A stretch of 8,918 bases of DNA from assembly GCA_902803275.1 (NCBI GenBank), contig CADCPE010000004.1, positions 1 to 8,918 on the forward strand. The letters run 5' to 3'. The translations under genes were made by a program, and so were the position numbers. Numbering within the stretch: the stretch's first letter is position 1; each line of letters opens with the position of its first letter. This document shows positions 1 through 6,604 of the stretch, piece by piece. This stretch comes from an uncultured Erysipelotrichaceae bacterium. Lineage in GTDB: Bacteria; Bacillota_I; Bacilli_A; Erysipelotrichales; Erysipelotrichaceae. The notes beneath the pieces are model-generated. The model was not told the origin of the DNA. It made no database searches and was given only the letters and a program-made list of their open reading frames with translations.

Positions 1-4
1 AATA

Positions 5-418
5 ATGAGCGAAACCATATTTAGAGAAAAAAGCTTAGACAGGATATCTTCGCCTGAACAGCTTGATGATTATCTTAAGGTCAGTACTCCGAGTCTTTGG
101 ATCGTCCTGGCTGCAGTTATTGCCTTGCTGGTAGGCATAGTCGTTTGGGCAAACGTTGACTATCTGGAGACTACGATCAACGCGGCGGGAACCGTTAAGG
201 ACGGCGCTGTCGAGATCGTTTTGACCGGTAAAGATGCAGAAACGATCAAGGAAGGCATGAGCGTCAGGATCAGCAATCTTGAAGCTGATGTTGAATTTGT
301 TCAGTATGATGATCTTGGCAGAGCTATCGCCATCTGCTATGCAAAGATCCCTGATGGAAACTATAAAGTTGAGATCGTTACCGAAAGGATCCACCCGATA
401 AGCTTCTTATTTAAATAA
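5..418 (+). CDS. Short HlyD/NHLM-type secretion adaptor (membrane fusion-like protein)
   Basis: Likely membrane adaptor of a peptide (bacteriocin-like) export system, acting with the two ABC transporters encoded just downstream. The protein has 137 residues. The N-terminal segment FREKSLDRISSPEQLDDYL (about 6-24) is typical of NHLM-type HlyD secretion proteins. One membrane helix follows at about 31-49. The rest (about 50-137) is a short beta-rich extracytoplasmic part with a GMSVRIS stretch (84-90) and a PISFLFK end. Full-length family members are usually around 400 residues and carry a lipoyl/coiled-coil hairpin; here that middle section is absent, yet the frame is intact and the C-terminus looks like a genuine family end, so this reads as a compact form rather than a broken gene. 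The ATG at 5 fits the family N-terminus, but only four bases lie upstream, so its ribosome site cannot be judged. The family call is from remembered motifs; the function is inferred. Confidence 0.75.
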   Translation: MSETIFREKSLDRISSPEQLDDYLKVSTPSLWIVLAAVIALLVGIVVWANVDYLETTINAAGTVKDGAVEIVLTGKDAETIKEGMSVRISNLEADVEFVQYDDLGRAIAICYAKIPDGNYKVEIVTERIHPISFLFK

Positions 419-421
419 TTT

Positions 422-2599
422 ATGAAAGATAAAATAAAAAAACCGGTTACTAACAAAGTCGCAAAAGTTCCGATGATCATGCAGATGGAAGCACTGGAGT
501 GTGGTGCGGCTTGTTTAACAATGGTCATGGCCTACTACAACAAGTGGATCCCGCTTGAACAGGTACGTTATGACTGCGGCGTCTCCCGTGACGGTTCCAA
601 TGCCAAGAATGTTCTCATGGCTGCCAGGAACTACGGCTTTGATGCCAGAGGCTACCGCTTTGAACCCGAATCCCTGAAAAACGAGGGCGAGTTCCCATGT
701 ATAATCCACTGGAATTTCAATCACTTTGTCGTCCTGGATGGTTTCAAAGGCAACAAAGCTGTTTTAAATGACCCTGCCAGAGGCGAAGTCACCGTCTCGA
801 TGAAAGAGTTCGATGAATCATTCACCGGTATCGTTCTGATGATCGAACCGGGTGAAAACTTCGTACCTAGCGGCAAACCTAAGAGCATTCTCGAATTCGT
901 CAAGAAACGTCTCAAGGGCACAGGCCCGCTGATCGCCTTTGTTGCGATCACCACGATCATCTCCTATCTGTTTGGAATCATCAACCCGATCATGTCCCAG
1001 ATCTTCATGGACAGACTTCTGACCGGAGTAAATAAGGGATGGCTAGGACCTTTCATCGGTCTCATGTCGCTTTTGGCCTTCCTGCAGATCATCGTGCAGG
1101 CCGTCAGTGTCGTTTACTCTTTGAAGATCAACGGCAAGCTTTCGATCGTCGGTTCAACATCCTATATGTGGAAGCTGATGAGGATGCCGATGGAATTCTT
1201 CTCACAGAGAATGGTCGGTGATATCCTGCAAAGAGAAAGTACCAACGCTTCACTGGCTGCATCCTTAGTCGACACGATCGCACCTTTGGCTTTGAATGCG
1301 ATCATGATGTTCTTCTACCTGTTCGTCATGCTCAGGTATTCGGTAGTCATGACCTGTGTCGGTATCGCTTCAGTCCTGTTCAACCTGCTGATGTCAAGAT
1401 ACATCTCAAAGAAGAGGATCAACTTCTCAAGAGTTCAGATGAGAGATTCGGGCAAGCTCGTATCGACCACCATGAACGGTATCGCCATGATCGAAACGAT
1501 CAAATCGTCAGGTGCAGAAAACGGCTATTTTGAAAAATGGTCAGGCTATCAGGCTTCCCTGAACTCGGCAAACGTCAAATATTCCAAGGCGAACATCTAT
1601 CTCGGACTGATACCGGGATTCGTATCTTCGCTTGCATCATATACAGTTACATTCCTAGGCATCTACTATGCGATGTTTGGCAATTTCACTATCGGTGCCA
1701 TCATGACCTTCCAGAACTATCTGAGTTCATTCGTCTCACCGGCCATGTCCTTGATCGGCGCAAGCCAGACGATCCAGGAGACCAGGACCGAGATGGAAAG
1801 AGTCGAAGACGTCATGAGCTATCCGGACGATCCGTATTTCAACGATGTTCCTTACAGCAACGATATCGACTACGCTAAGCTTAAGGGAAATGTTGAACTG
1901 AAAAACGTCACCTTCGGATATTCGAGACTTGCTCCACCACTGATCGAAGATTTCAACATGAAACTGGAACCGGGACACAGCGTAGCCTTTGTCGGTGCTT
2001 CAGGATGCGGCAAATCGACCCTTTCAAAACTGATCTCCGGCCTGCAGGTCCCATGGTCAGGCGAGATACTGTTTGACGGCAAACCGATCAAGGATATCGA
2101 CCGCAGCGTCTTTACCGGTTCATTGGCAGTCGTCGACCAGGATATCATCCTTTTTGAAGATACCATTGCCAACAACATCAAGATGTGGGACAACTCCATC
2201 GAAGATTTTGAAATGATCCTGGCTGCCAGAGATGCTTCGATCCATGAGGACATCATGCAAAGAGAAAACGGCTATCAGTATAAGCTTACCGAAGGCGGCA
2301 AGGATCTTAGCGGTGGCCAAAGACAGCGTCTGGAGATTGCCAGAGTCCTGGCTCAGGACCCTTCGATCATCATCCTTGATGAAGCGACGAGCGCGCTTGA
2401 TGCCAAGACGGAATATGATGTCGTAAAAGCCATCAAGGACCGCGGCATCACCTGTATCGTTGTTGCACACAGGCTTTCCACGATCAGAGACTGTGACGAG
2501 ATCATTGTTTTAAACAAAGGCAAAGTAGTAGAAAGAGGCACGCATGAAGAGCTCTACAACAACGGCGGCTATTATGCGGAGCTTATTTCGAATGAATAA
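422..2599 (+). CDS. NHLP-family peptide exporter: C39 peptidase / ABC permease / ATPase
   Basis: Predicted to cleave the leader of a ribosomal peptide at its double-glycine-type site and pump the core peptide across the membrane. The 725 residues match the usual length of this three-domain family. Residues 1-150 form the C39 cysteine peptidase, with QMEALECGAAC giving catalytic Cys27, NHFVVLDG giving His101 and NDPA giving Asp117; the SRDGSNAKN stretch (55-63) is typical of the NHLM subgroup. Membrane helices lie at about 170-195, 208-234, 276-327 (two) and 395-445 (two). The ATPase has Walker A GASGCGKST (525-533), Q-loop Gln573, LSGGQ (629-633), Walker B with Asp653/Glu654 and H-loop His683, so peptidase and ATPase both look active. 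It starts three bases after the adaptor stop with no Shine-Dalgarno-like sequence, suggesting translation coupled to the upstream gene. A later Met18 start would sit too close to the catalytic Cys and also lacks a ribosome site. Confidence 0.93.
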   Translation: MKDKIKKPVTNKVAKVPMIMQMEALECGAACLTMVMAYYNKWIPLEQVRYDCGVSRDGSNAKNVLMAARNYGFDARGYRFEPESLKNEGEFPCIIHWNFNHFVVLDGFKGNKAVLNDPARGEVTVSMKEFDESFTGIVLMIEPGENFVPSGKPKSILEFVKKRLKGTGPLIAFVAITTIISYLFGIINPIMSQIFMDRLLTGVNKGWLGPFIGLMSLLAFLQIIVQAVSVVYSLKINGKLSIVGSTSYMWKLMRMPMEFFSQRMVGDILQRESTNASLAASLVDTIAPLALNAIMMFFYLFVMLRYSVVMTCVGIASVLFNLLMSRYISKKRINFSRVQMRDSGKLVSTTMNGIAMIETIKSSGAENGYFEKWSGYQASLNSANVKYSKANIYLGLIPGFVSSLASYTVTFLGIYYAMFGNFTIGAIMTFQNYLSSFVSPAMSLIGASQTIQETRTEMERVEDVMSYPDDPYFNDVPYSNDIDYAKLKGNVELKNVTFGYSRLAPPLIEDFNMKLEPGHSVAFVGASGCGKSTLSKLISGLQVPWSGEILFDGKPIKDIDRSVFTGSLAVVDQDIILFEDTIANNIKMWDNSIEDFEMILAARDASIHEDIMQRENGYQYKLTEGGKDLSGGQRQRLEIARVLAQDPSIIILDEATSALDAKTEYDVVKAIKDRGITCIVVAHRLSTIRDCDEIIVLNKGKVVERGTHEELYNNGGYYAELISNE

Positions 2600-2605
2600 A
2601 GGAGT
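2599..2605 (+). promoter_or_regulatory. Ribosome binding site of second ABC transporter
   Basis: AAGGAG lies a few bases before the ATG at 2611, at good spacing, in the 11-base gap after the previous stop. It supports this start and contrasts with the gene at 422, which has no such site. Independent initiation here would let the second transporter be made without coupling. Confidence 0.75.
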
Positions 2606-2610
2606 ATAAG

Positions 2611-4794
2611 ATGGGTTGGTTTGATGAACAAATAAAACAAAGAAAACTATCTGATCAAGAAGTTCTTGAAGACTCCTATATGCAGGCTGCCGGAGTTATC
2701 CTGGGACGCCGCCTGATCGATGTCGACAAGAAGCGCGGCAAGGTAGCTATCGATGAGATTCTGAAATACTACCATATCAAGCCTACGGAAATAAAGGACG
2801 GCATTGATAATTTTGATGACGCCTTGGAATACACATTAAGACCGCATGGTATCATGCGCCGAAGAATAAAGCTCGATGAAGGCTGGTACAAAGACGCCTA
2901 CGGACCGATCCTGGGTTTCCTTGAGGGAAACGGGATCCCGGTAGCTCTGCTTCCGCAGAAATTCCTCGGTTACTACTATAACGATCCGGAGACAGGCAGA
3001 AAGATCAAGATCAACAGCAACGATGCTGCTGCAAAGATCTCCGATGATGCGCTTTGTTTCTATCGGCCTCTGCCACTGAAGAAACTGGAGATCCCGGATC
3101 TGCTGACCTATATGCGCCGCTGCATTACGGTCGAAGATGTCGTCCAGATCGCGGTCTCTGCTGTCATCGTATCGCTTGTCGGCCTTATCACTCCTAGACT
3201 TAACAAGGCTTTGGCCGGCCCGGTCCTCAACAGCAAGGAACTGTCACTGCTGGTTTCGATCGGCATCTTCATAGTCTGTTCAACACTGTCTTCACAGCTG
3301 TTCAACGCTTCCAACACGCTGATCTCAAGCAGGATCAGTTCGAAGATCTCGCTTTCTGTTGAAGCAGCGGTCATGGCCAGAGTGCTGTCACTTCCGGCCA
3401 AATTCTTCAGGCAGTTCTCTTCAGGTGAACTATCATCTAGAGCAAGTTCGATCAATTCGCTGTGCAGCATGCTGTCAAGCTTTGTCTTCTCGCTGGGACT
3501 GACAGGCCTGTCATCACTGATGTATGTCAATCAGATCTTCAGCTTTGCGCCGAGCCTTGTGATCCCTTCGATCATCATCATCATGGTATCCATTCTGTTA
3601 AGCGTACTGTCTTCACTGCTGCAGATCAAGATCTCAGGCGAACAGATGAAGCTGGCTGCCGAAGGTTCAGGCTTAAGCTATGCGCTGGTTACCGGCATTC
3701 AGAAGATCAAGCTTTCCGGTGCAGAAAAACGTGCTTTCAGCAAATGGCTGAACCACTACGCCAAGGAAAGTGAATATGTTTACAATCCGCCTATGTTCTT
3801 GAAGATCAACAGCGTTCTCATTACTGCTGTATCACTGATAGGCAACATCATCCTTTACTACATGGCTGTCAATACCGGAATAGGTCAGGCCAACTACTTT
3901 GCGTTCAACTCAACATACGGCATGGTCATGGGCGCGTTCTCATCACTTGCCTCAATGGCCTTGTCAGTCGCAAGACTCAAGCCGATCCTGGAGATGGCAG
4001 AGCCGATCCTCAATGAGATCCCGGAAGTTGCCGAAAACAAAGAGATCATCACCAACATCAGAGGAAACATCGAGCTCAGCAACGTTTCCTTCAGATATGA
4101 CGACAAGAGTCCGTATATCGTAAACAACCTTTCACTAAAGATCAAAGCGGGTGAATATGTCGCGATCGTCGGCAGAACGGGCTGCGGCAAATCCACGCTC
4201 ATGCGACTGCTGCTGGGCTTTGAAAAGCCGGAAAAAGGCGCCATCTACTATGATGGAAAAGACCTTGAAAAGATCGATCTCAAGTCTTTAAGACAGAAGA
4301 TCGGTACCGTCATGCAAAGCGGCGGTCTGTTCCAGGGCGATATCTATTCCAACATCGCCATCTCCAAGCCGACCCTGACGCTTGATGAAGCCTGGGAAGC
4401 AGCGGAGATCGCAGGCATGGCTGACGATATAAGAGAAATGCCGATGGGCATGCAGACGATGATCTCTGAAGGTTCAGGCGGCGTATCCGGCGGCCAGAAG
4501 CAGAGGATCATGATCGCCAGGGCTGTAGCTCCTAAACCGAAGATCCTGTTCTTTGATGAGGCTACCAGTGCTCTTGACAACAAGACTCAGCGTCAGGTTT
4601 CCGAGGCTCTTGATAAGCTCAAATGCACCAGAGTCGTCATTGCCCACAGGCTCTCAACGATCAGACACTGTGACAGGATCCTGGTCCTGGAGGGTGGAAA
4701 GATCATTGAAGAAGGCAAATACGAAGACCTCGTCGCCAAGAAAGGCTTCTTCGCTGAACTGGTCGAAAGACAAAGACTCGACAAGGAACAATGA
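2611..4794 (+). CDS. NHLP-family ABC permease/ATPase without C39 peptidase
   Basis: Second ABC half-transporter (727 aa) of the peptide export system. It may pair with the peptidase-containing transporter or act as its own dimer; the sequence does not decide this. Residues 1 to about 165 form an N-terminal domain without the C39 Cys/His signature, but with blocks I associate with the NHLM ATP-binding subgroup: WYKDAYGPILGF (about 92-103), PVALLPQ and FYRPLPL. Membrane helices are at about 174-200, 211-232, 286-340 (two), 402-424 and 437-455. The ATPase has Walker A GRTGCGKST (521-529), Q-loop Gln569, VSGGQ (625-629), Walker B Asp649/Glu650 and H-loop His679, so it should hydrolyse ATP. Some relatives are longer, with a bigger N-terminal region; this one is compact. 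Its TGA overlaps the next gene's ATG (ATGA at 4791-4794). The family assignment is firm; the role of the N-terminal domain is not known to me. Confidence 0.9.
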   Translation: MGWFDEQIKQRKLSDQEVLEDSYMQAAGVILGRRLIDVDKKRGKVAIDEILKYYHIKPTEIKDGIDNFDDALEYTLRPHGIMRRRIKLDEGWYKDAYGPILGFLEGNGIPVALLPQKFLGYYYNDPETGRKIKINSNDAAAKISDDALCFYRPLPLKKLEIPDLLTYMRRCITVEDVVQIAVSAVIVSLVGLITPRLNKALAGPVLNSKELSLLVSIGIFIVCSTLSSQLFNASNTLISSRISSKISLSVEAAVMARVLSLPAKFFRQFSSGELSSRASSINSLCSMLSSFVFSLGLTGLSSLMYVNQIFSFAPSLVIPSIIIIMVSILLSVLSSLLQIKISGEQMKLAAEGSGLSYALVTGIQKIKLSGAEKRAFSKWLNHYAKESEYVYNPPMFLKINSVLITAVSLIGNIILYYMAVNTGIGQANYFAFNSTYGMVMGAFSSLASMALSVARLKPILEMAEPILNEIPEVAENKEIITNIRGNIELSNVSFRYDDKSPYIVNNLSLKIKAGEYVAIVGRTGCGKSTLMRLLLGFEKPEKGAIYYDGKDLEKIDLKSLRQKIGTVMQSGGLFQGDIYSNIAISKPTLTLDEAWEAAEIAGMADDIREMPMGMQTMISEGSGGVSGGQKQRIMIARAVAPKPKILFFDEATSALDNKTQRQVSEALDKLKCTRVVIAHRLSTIRHCDRILVLEGGKIIEEGKYEDLVAKKGFFAELVERQRLDKEQ

Positions 4795-5219
4795 ACGAAA
4801 AGAAAAACGATTTCAAATACGTAAGGATCCAAGGCAAAGAGCTGGTCAAGAACACCATGTTTGCCAAGGGTATCTTCTCCATCTGCATGCAGATGTTAAG
4901 AGATGATGTAATGGATGAAGAAGATGCCGGTCTTTACCGTGAGATCGACGACTGGTTTGCCAACGAGCTTCCGTGGCCTGAACCGTGCAAAAGACAGGAA
5001 AGCGTCGTCTGCTGGTTCAAGACGGAAAATGCGGACATCATGATGAAGATGATGAAGCCGGTCATGTGGCTGCTGGAAAGATACAATCACCCCTACTATG
5101 TTGTCTATACCAACTTTCCGGGTGAGATCGTCTATGAAGATCAGTATCAGGTAGCCTGCAAGACAGATGGCAGGCTCACGATCGAAAACGTTCCTGAATC
5201 CTGGTCTCCGGAAGAATAA
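4791..5219 (+). CDS. Uncharacterised soluble protein, last gene of the peptide export operon
   Basis: I do not recognise a named family. The 142-residue product has no signal peptide or membrane helix and should be cytoplasmic. Notable blocks are ELPWPEP (about 64-70), VVCWFKTEN (77-85), a methionine-rich amphipathic stretch IMMKMMKPVMWLLERY (88-103) and FPGEIVYEDQYQVACK (about 114-129). From memory, small uncharacterised proteins with a PG-x-[IV]-x-YED-x-x-QV signature exist in other bacteria; I cannot verify this. There is no double-glycine leader and no Nif11-like or nitrile-hydratase-like leader, so it is unlikely to be the exported precursor. The ATG lies in the ATGA overlap with the transporter gene, with AAGGA at 4783-4787 as a close ribosome site, so the two should be co-translated, and the operon terminator follows at once. 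Position suggests a self-protection, chaperone or transporter-accessory role, but this is inference only. Confidence 0.8.
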   Translation: MNEKKNDFKYVRIQGKELVKNTMFAKGIFSICMQMLRDDVMDEEDAGLYREIDDWFANELPWPEPCKRQESVVCWFKTENADIMMKMMKPVMWLLERYNHPYYVVYTNFPGEIVYEDQYQVACKTDGRLTIENVPESWSPEE

Positions 5220-5225
5220 ACAAAC

Positions 5226-5256
5226 AATTCCGTATCATGTGGTACGGAATTTTCTT
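5226..5256 (+). terminator. Rho-independent terminator of the export operon
   Basis: An inverted repeat starts seven bases after the stop codon. AATTCCGTA pairs perfectly with TACGGAATT, and a T-G wobble and a C-G pair extend the stem to 11 pairs around an ATGT loop. TTTCTT follows. The opposite strand has a T-rich tract too (from AATAAACAAAC), but the next gene also runs rightwards, so it is called here for the + strand. Confidence 0.85.
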
Positions 5257-5257
5257 A

Positions 5258-5263
5258 TATATT
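5258..5263 (+). promoter_or_regulatory. Possible -10 box for the deoxyribosyltransferase-like gene
   Basis: TATATT lies 11 bases before the ATG at 5275. If used, transcription would begin about 5 bases or fewer from the start codon, giving a nearly leaderless mRNA, which fits the missing ribosome site. No convincing -35 box is seen; the place where it would lie falls inside the terminator hairpin. AT-rich sequence makes chance matches likely. Confidence 0.3.
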
Positions 5264-5274
5264 AAACTTTAATT

Positions 5275-5607
5275 ATGGTAGGAAACTATAAAGTCATAAC
5301 TCTGTGCGGTTCCACAAGATTCAAGGATCAGTTCATGGAAGCTCAGAAAAGACTGACACTGGAAGGCAATATCGTCATAAGCGTCGGATTATTCGGTCAC
5401 AGCGGTGACAATGAAGTCTGGGAAAACATGGATGAGGGAACTCTGACCAAAACCAAGGAAATGCTCGACGACATGCATAAAAGAAAAATCGATATGGCCG
5501 ATGAGATCTTTGTGATCAACGTGAACGGCTATATCGGTGATTCGACAAGATCAGAGATCGATTATGCCCTGAAGCACGGCAAGAGCGTCAGATATCTTGA
5601 AAACTAG
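5275..5607 (+). CDS. Small nucleoside 2-deoxyribosyltransferase-like protein
   Basis: A 110-residue cytoplasmic protein resembling the small Rossmann-like nucleoside 2-deoxyribosyltransferase / nucleotide glycohydrolase superfamily (including DUF4406-like proteins). Visible features are a first strand and loop VITLCGSTRF (7-16), ADEIFVINVNGYIG (75-88) and STRSEIDYALKHGK (90-103), where Glu94 sits in the T-x-x-E-[IL]-x-x-A context that holds the catalytic Glu in this superfamily. Whether it cleaves N-glycosidic bonds, and of what substrate, cannot be read from the sequence. The ATG at 5275 is the only start close to the conserved first strand, but it has no Shine-Dalgarno-like sequence. It begins just after the upstream terminator, so it is probably transcribed separately. 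Its stop overlaps that of the convergent lipoprotein gene. Confidence 0.75.
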   Translation: MVGNYKVITLCGSTRFKDQFMEAQKRLTLEGNIVISVGLFGHSGDNEVWENMDEGTLTKTKEMLDDMHKRKIDMADEIFVINVNGYIGDSTRSEIDYALKHGKSVRYLEN

Positions 5608-6491
5608 TCTTTTATATCGTAGATGAAGACTTCCGAGATCTCGTGGTCATAGCCTTCATAGAAACCGGAAGGCATGCCCAAGATGATCCTTGCTCCGCGG
5701 TTATACAGCAGCAGAAACTGCTGTTTTTCTTTATCGAAAGTCAGACCTTCGATCTCACCCTGCTTTATGACATCATCAAAGGCCTTTTCTTCATATAGAA
5801 CGCATTCAGTTGCGTCATCTTCGATCTGTGTTCTGTACATATGATCAGGTTCATCCTTATCCGCATCGCCATCATCGGAGCTCAAATAGAAACATCCTTC
5901 ATAGTAGGCAATGCCCTGCAGCCATTTAGGCGGATCCTTCATTTCGACCTTGCCCAGATATGCACCAGTATCAAGATCGTATTTATATAGATATTTGCCG
6001 CTGTCTTCACCTACCCAAGAACACATCCAGACGGTGCGCTTGTCAGGATTTACCGCGATCCCGGAACATTCAAGCTGTCCGCTGTCACTTTCAAACGGGA
6101 AAGTACGCTTAAGTTCAAGGGTATCACCGTCATAGACAGCGATCTGAATATTGGTACCGACACCGTCCATGAAGTATTCGGCGCCGATGTAGAGTTCGTT
6201 GTTGTAGACATCGATATCGCCGATGTGGTTTACTTCGATCTCATAGCCTTTGAAAGGATCCTTGTTCTGACTGATCAGATTCCAGTCCTTGTCATACTTG
6301 GCCAGGGTCTTTGAACCACTGACCCAGTAGAAGCCGTTTTCATAACAGACGCCCTGTCTGCCGTCAACTTCAACAGATCTGTTCAGTACATAGGAAACGG
6401 ATTTATCTTCCACAGGAACAACCTCCTCATTTTTATTTGAACATCCACTCAGTATTATCAGAAGCAACAAAAGATACTTTACTGTTTTCAT
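5604..6491 (-). CDS. Predicted beta-propeller lipoprotein, function unknown
   Basis: A 295-residue protein exported and anchored as a lipoprotein. It has a short positive N-terminus (MKTVK), a hydrophobic run and the lipobox LSGC with Cys17 as the lipidation site, then a polar linker. The mature part has repeated WD/YVTN-like blades: QGVCYENGFYWVSGS (about 46-60), NHIGDIDVYNNELYIGAEYF, CSGIAVNPDKRTVWMC, YKYDLDTGAYLG, LQGIAYYEGCFYLSSDDGD and IEGLTFDKEKQQFLLLY. These resemble esterase-like phytase or DUF6454-type propellers, but I cannot name the family with confidence and see no assured catalytic residues. The start at 6491 is supported by GAGGG seven bases upstream on the minus strand. It is divergent from the reductase gene and convergent with its other neighbour, so it is probably a single-gene unit. 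Confidence 0.8.
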   Translation of the reverse strand: MKTVKYLLLLLIILSGCSNKNEEVVPVEDKSVSYVLNRSVEVDGRQGVCYENGFYWVSGSKTLAKYDKDWNLISQNKDPFKGYEIEVNHIGDIDVYNNELYIGAEYFMDGVGTNIQIAVYDGDTLELKRTFPFESDSGQLECSGIAVNPDKRTVWMCSWVGEDSGKYLYKYDLDTGAYLGKVEMKDPPKWLQGIAYYEGCFYLSSDDGDADKDEPDHMYRTQIEDDATECVLYEEKAFDDVIKQGEIEGLTFDKEKQQFLLLYNRGARIILGMPSGFYEGYDHEISEVFIYDIKD

Positions 6492-6515
6492 ATATGATCC
6501 CTCTTCCTCTTAAGT

Positions 6516-6521
6516 TTAATA
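6516..6521 (-). promoter_or_regulatory. Possible -10 box for the lipoprotein gene
   Basis: On the minus strand TATTAA lies about 25 bases before the ATG, leaving room for a short leader holding the ribosome site (GAGGG, 6499-6503). The region where a -35 would sit reads TGATTA, a poor match to TTGACA. Weak support. Confidence 0.3.
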
Positions 6522-6571
6522 CAAAGACATTAAAACGGTAATCACAGATGAATAAGCAATGACCTTCTGAA

Positions 6572-6580
6572 TGTTATAAT
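6572..6580 (+). promoter_or_regulatory. Extended -10 promoter for the aldo/keto reductase gene
   Basis: TGTTATAAT is a perfect extended -10 (TGn then consensus TATAAT, 6575-6580). No good -35 is seen at 17 bases, which is common for extended -10 promoters. Transcription would start near 6587, leaving a short leader that contains AGAGGA (6592-6597), well placed before the ATG at 6605. It lies in the 113-base divergent gap with the lipoprotein gene. Confidence 0.6.
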
Positions 6581-6604
6581 TCTTATATAAAAGAGGAACA
6601 GAAA

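Noticed and set aside
5..418. Considered a pseudogene remnant of a full-length HlyD gene
   Set aside because: The frame is intact, the C-terminal end looks family-like, and the downstream gene is tightly spaced; a compact functional form fits better, though not proven.
1870..2470. Antisense open frames over the first transporter's ATPase domain
   Set aside because: They cover the Walker and signature motifs of the real gene; codon-bias artefacts.
3108..3530. Long open frame antisense to the second transporter
   Set aside because: It lies fully inside a strongly supported ABC transporter gene; serine-rich, low-complexity translation typical of an antisense shadow, with no domain match.
4553..4906. 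Open frame spanning the junction of the second transporter and the unknown gene
   Set aside because: Out of frame with two supported genes and without recognisable motifs; the ATGA overlap explains the junction.
4791..5219. Considered as the exported precursor peptide
   Set aside because: Too large and globular, no leader ending in a double-glycine-type site, no Nif11-like or nitrile-hydratase-like leader pattern.
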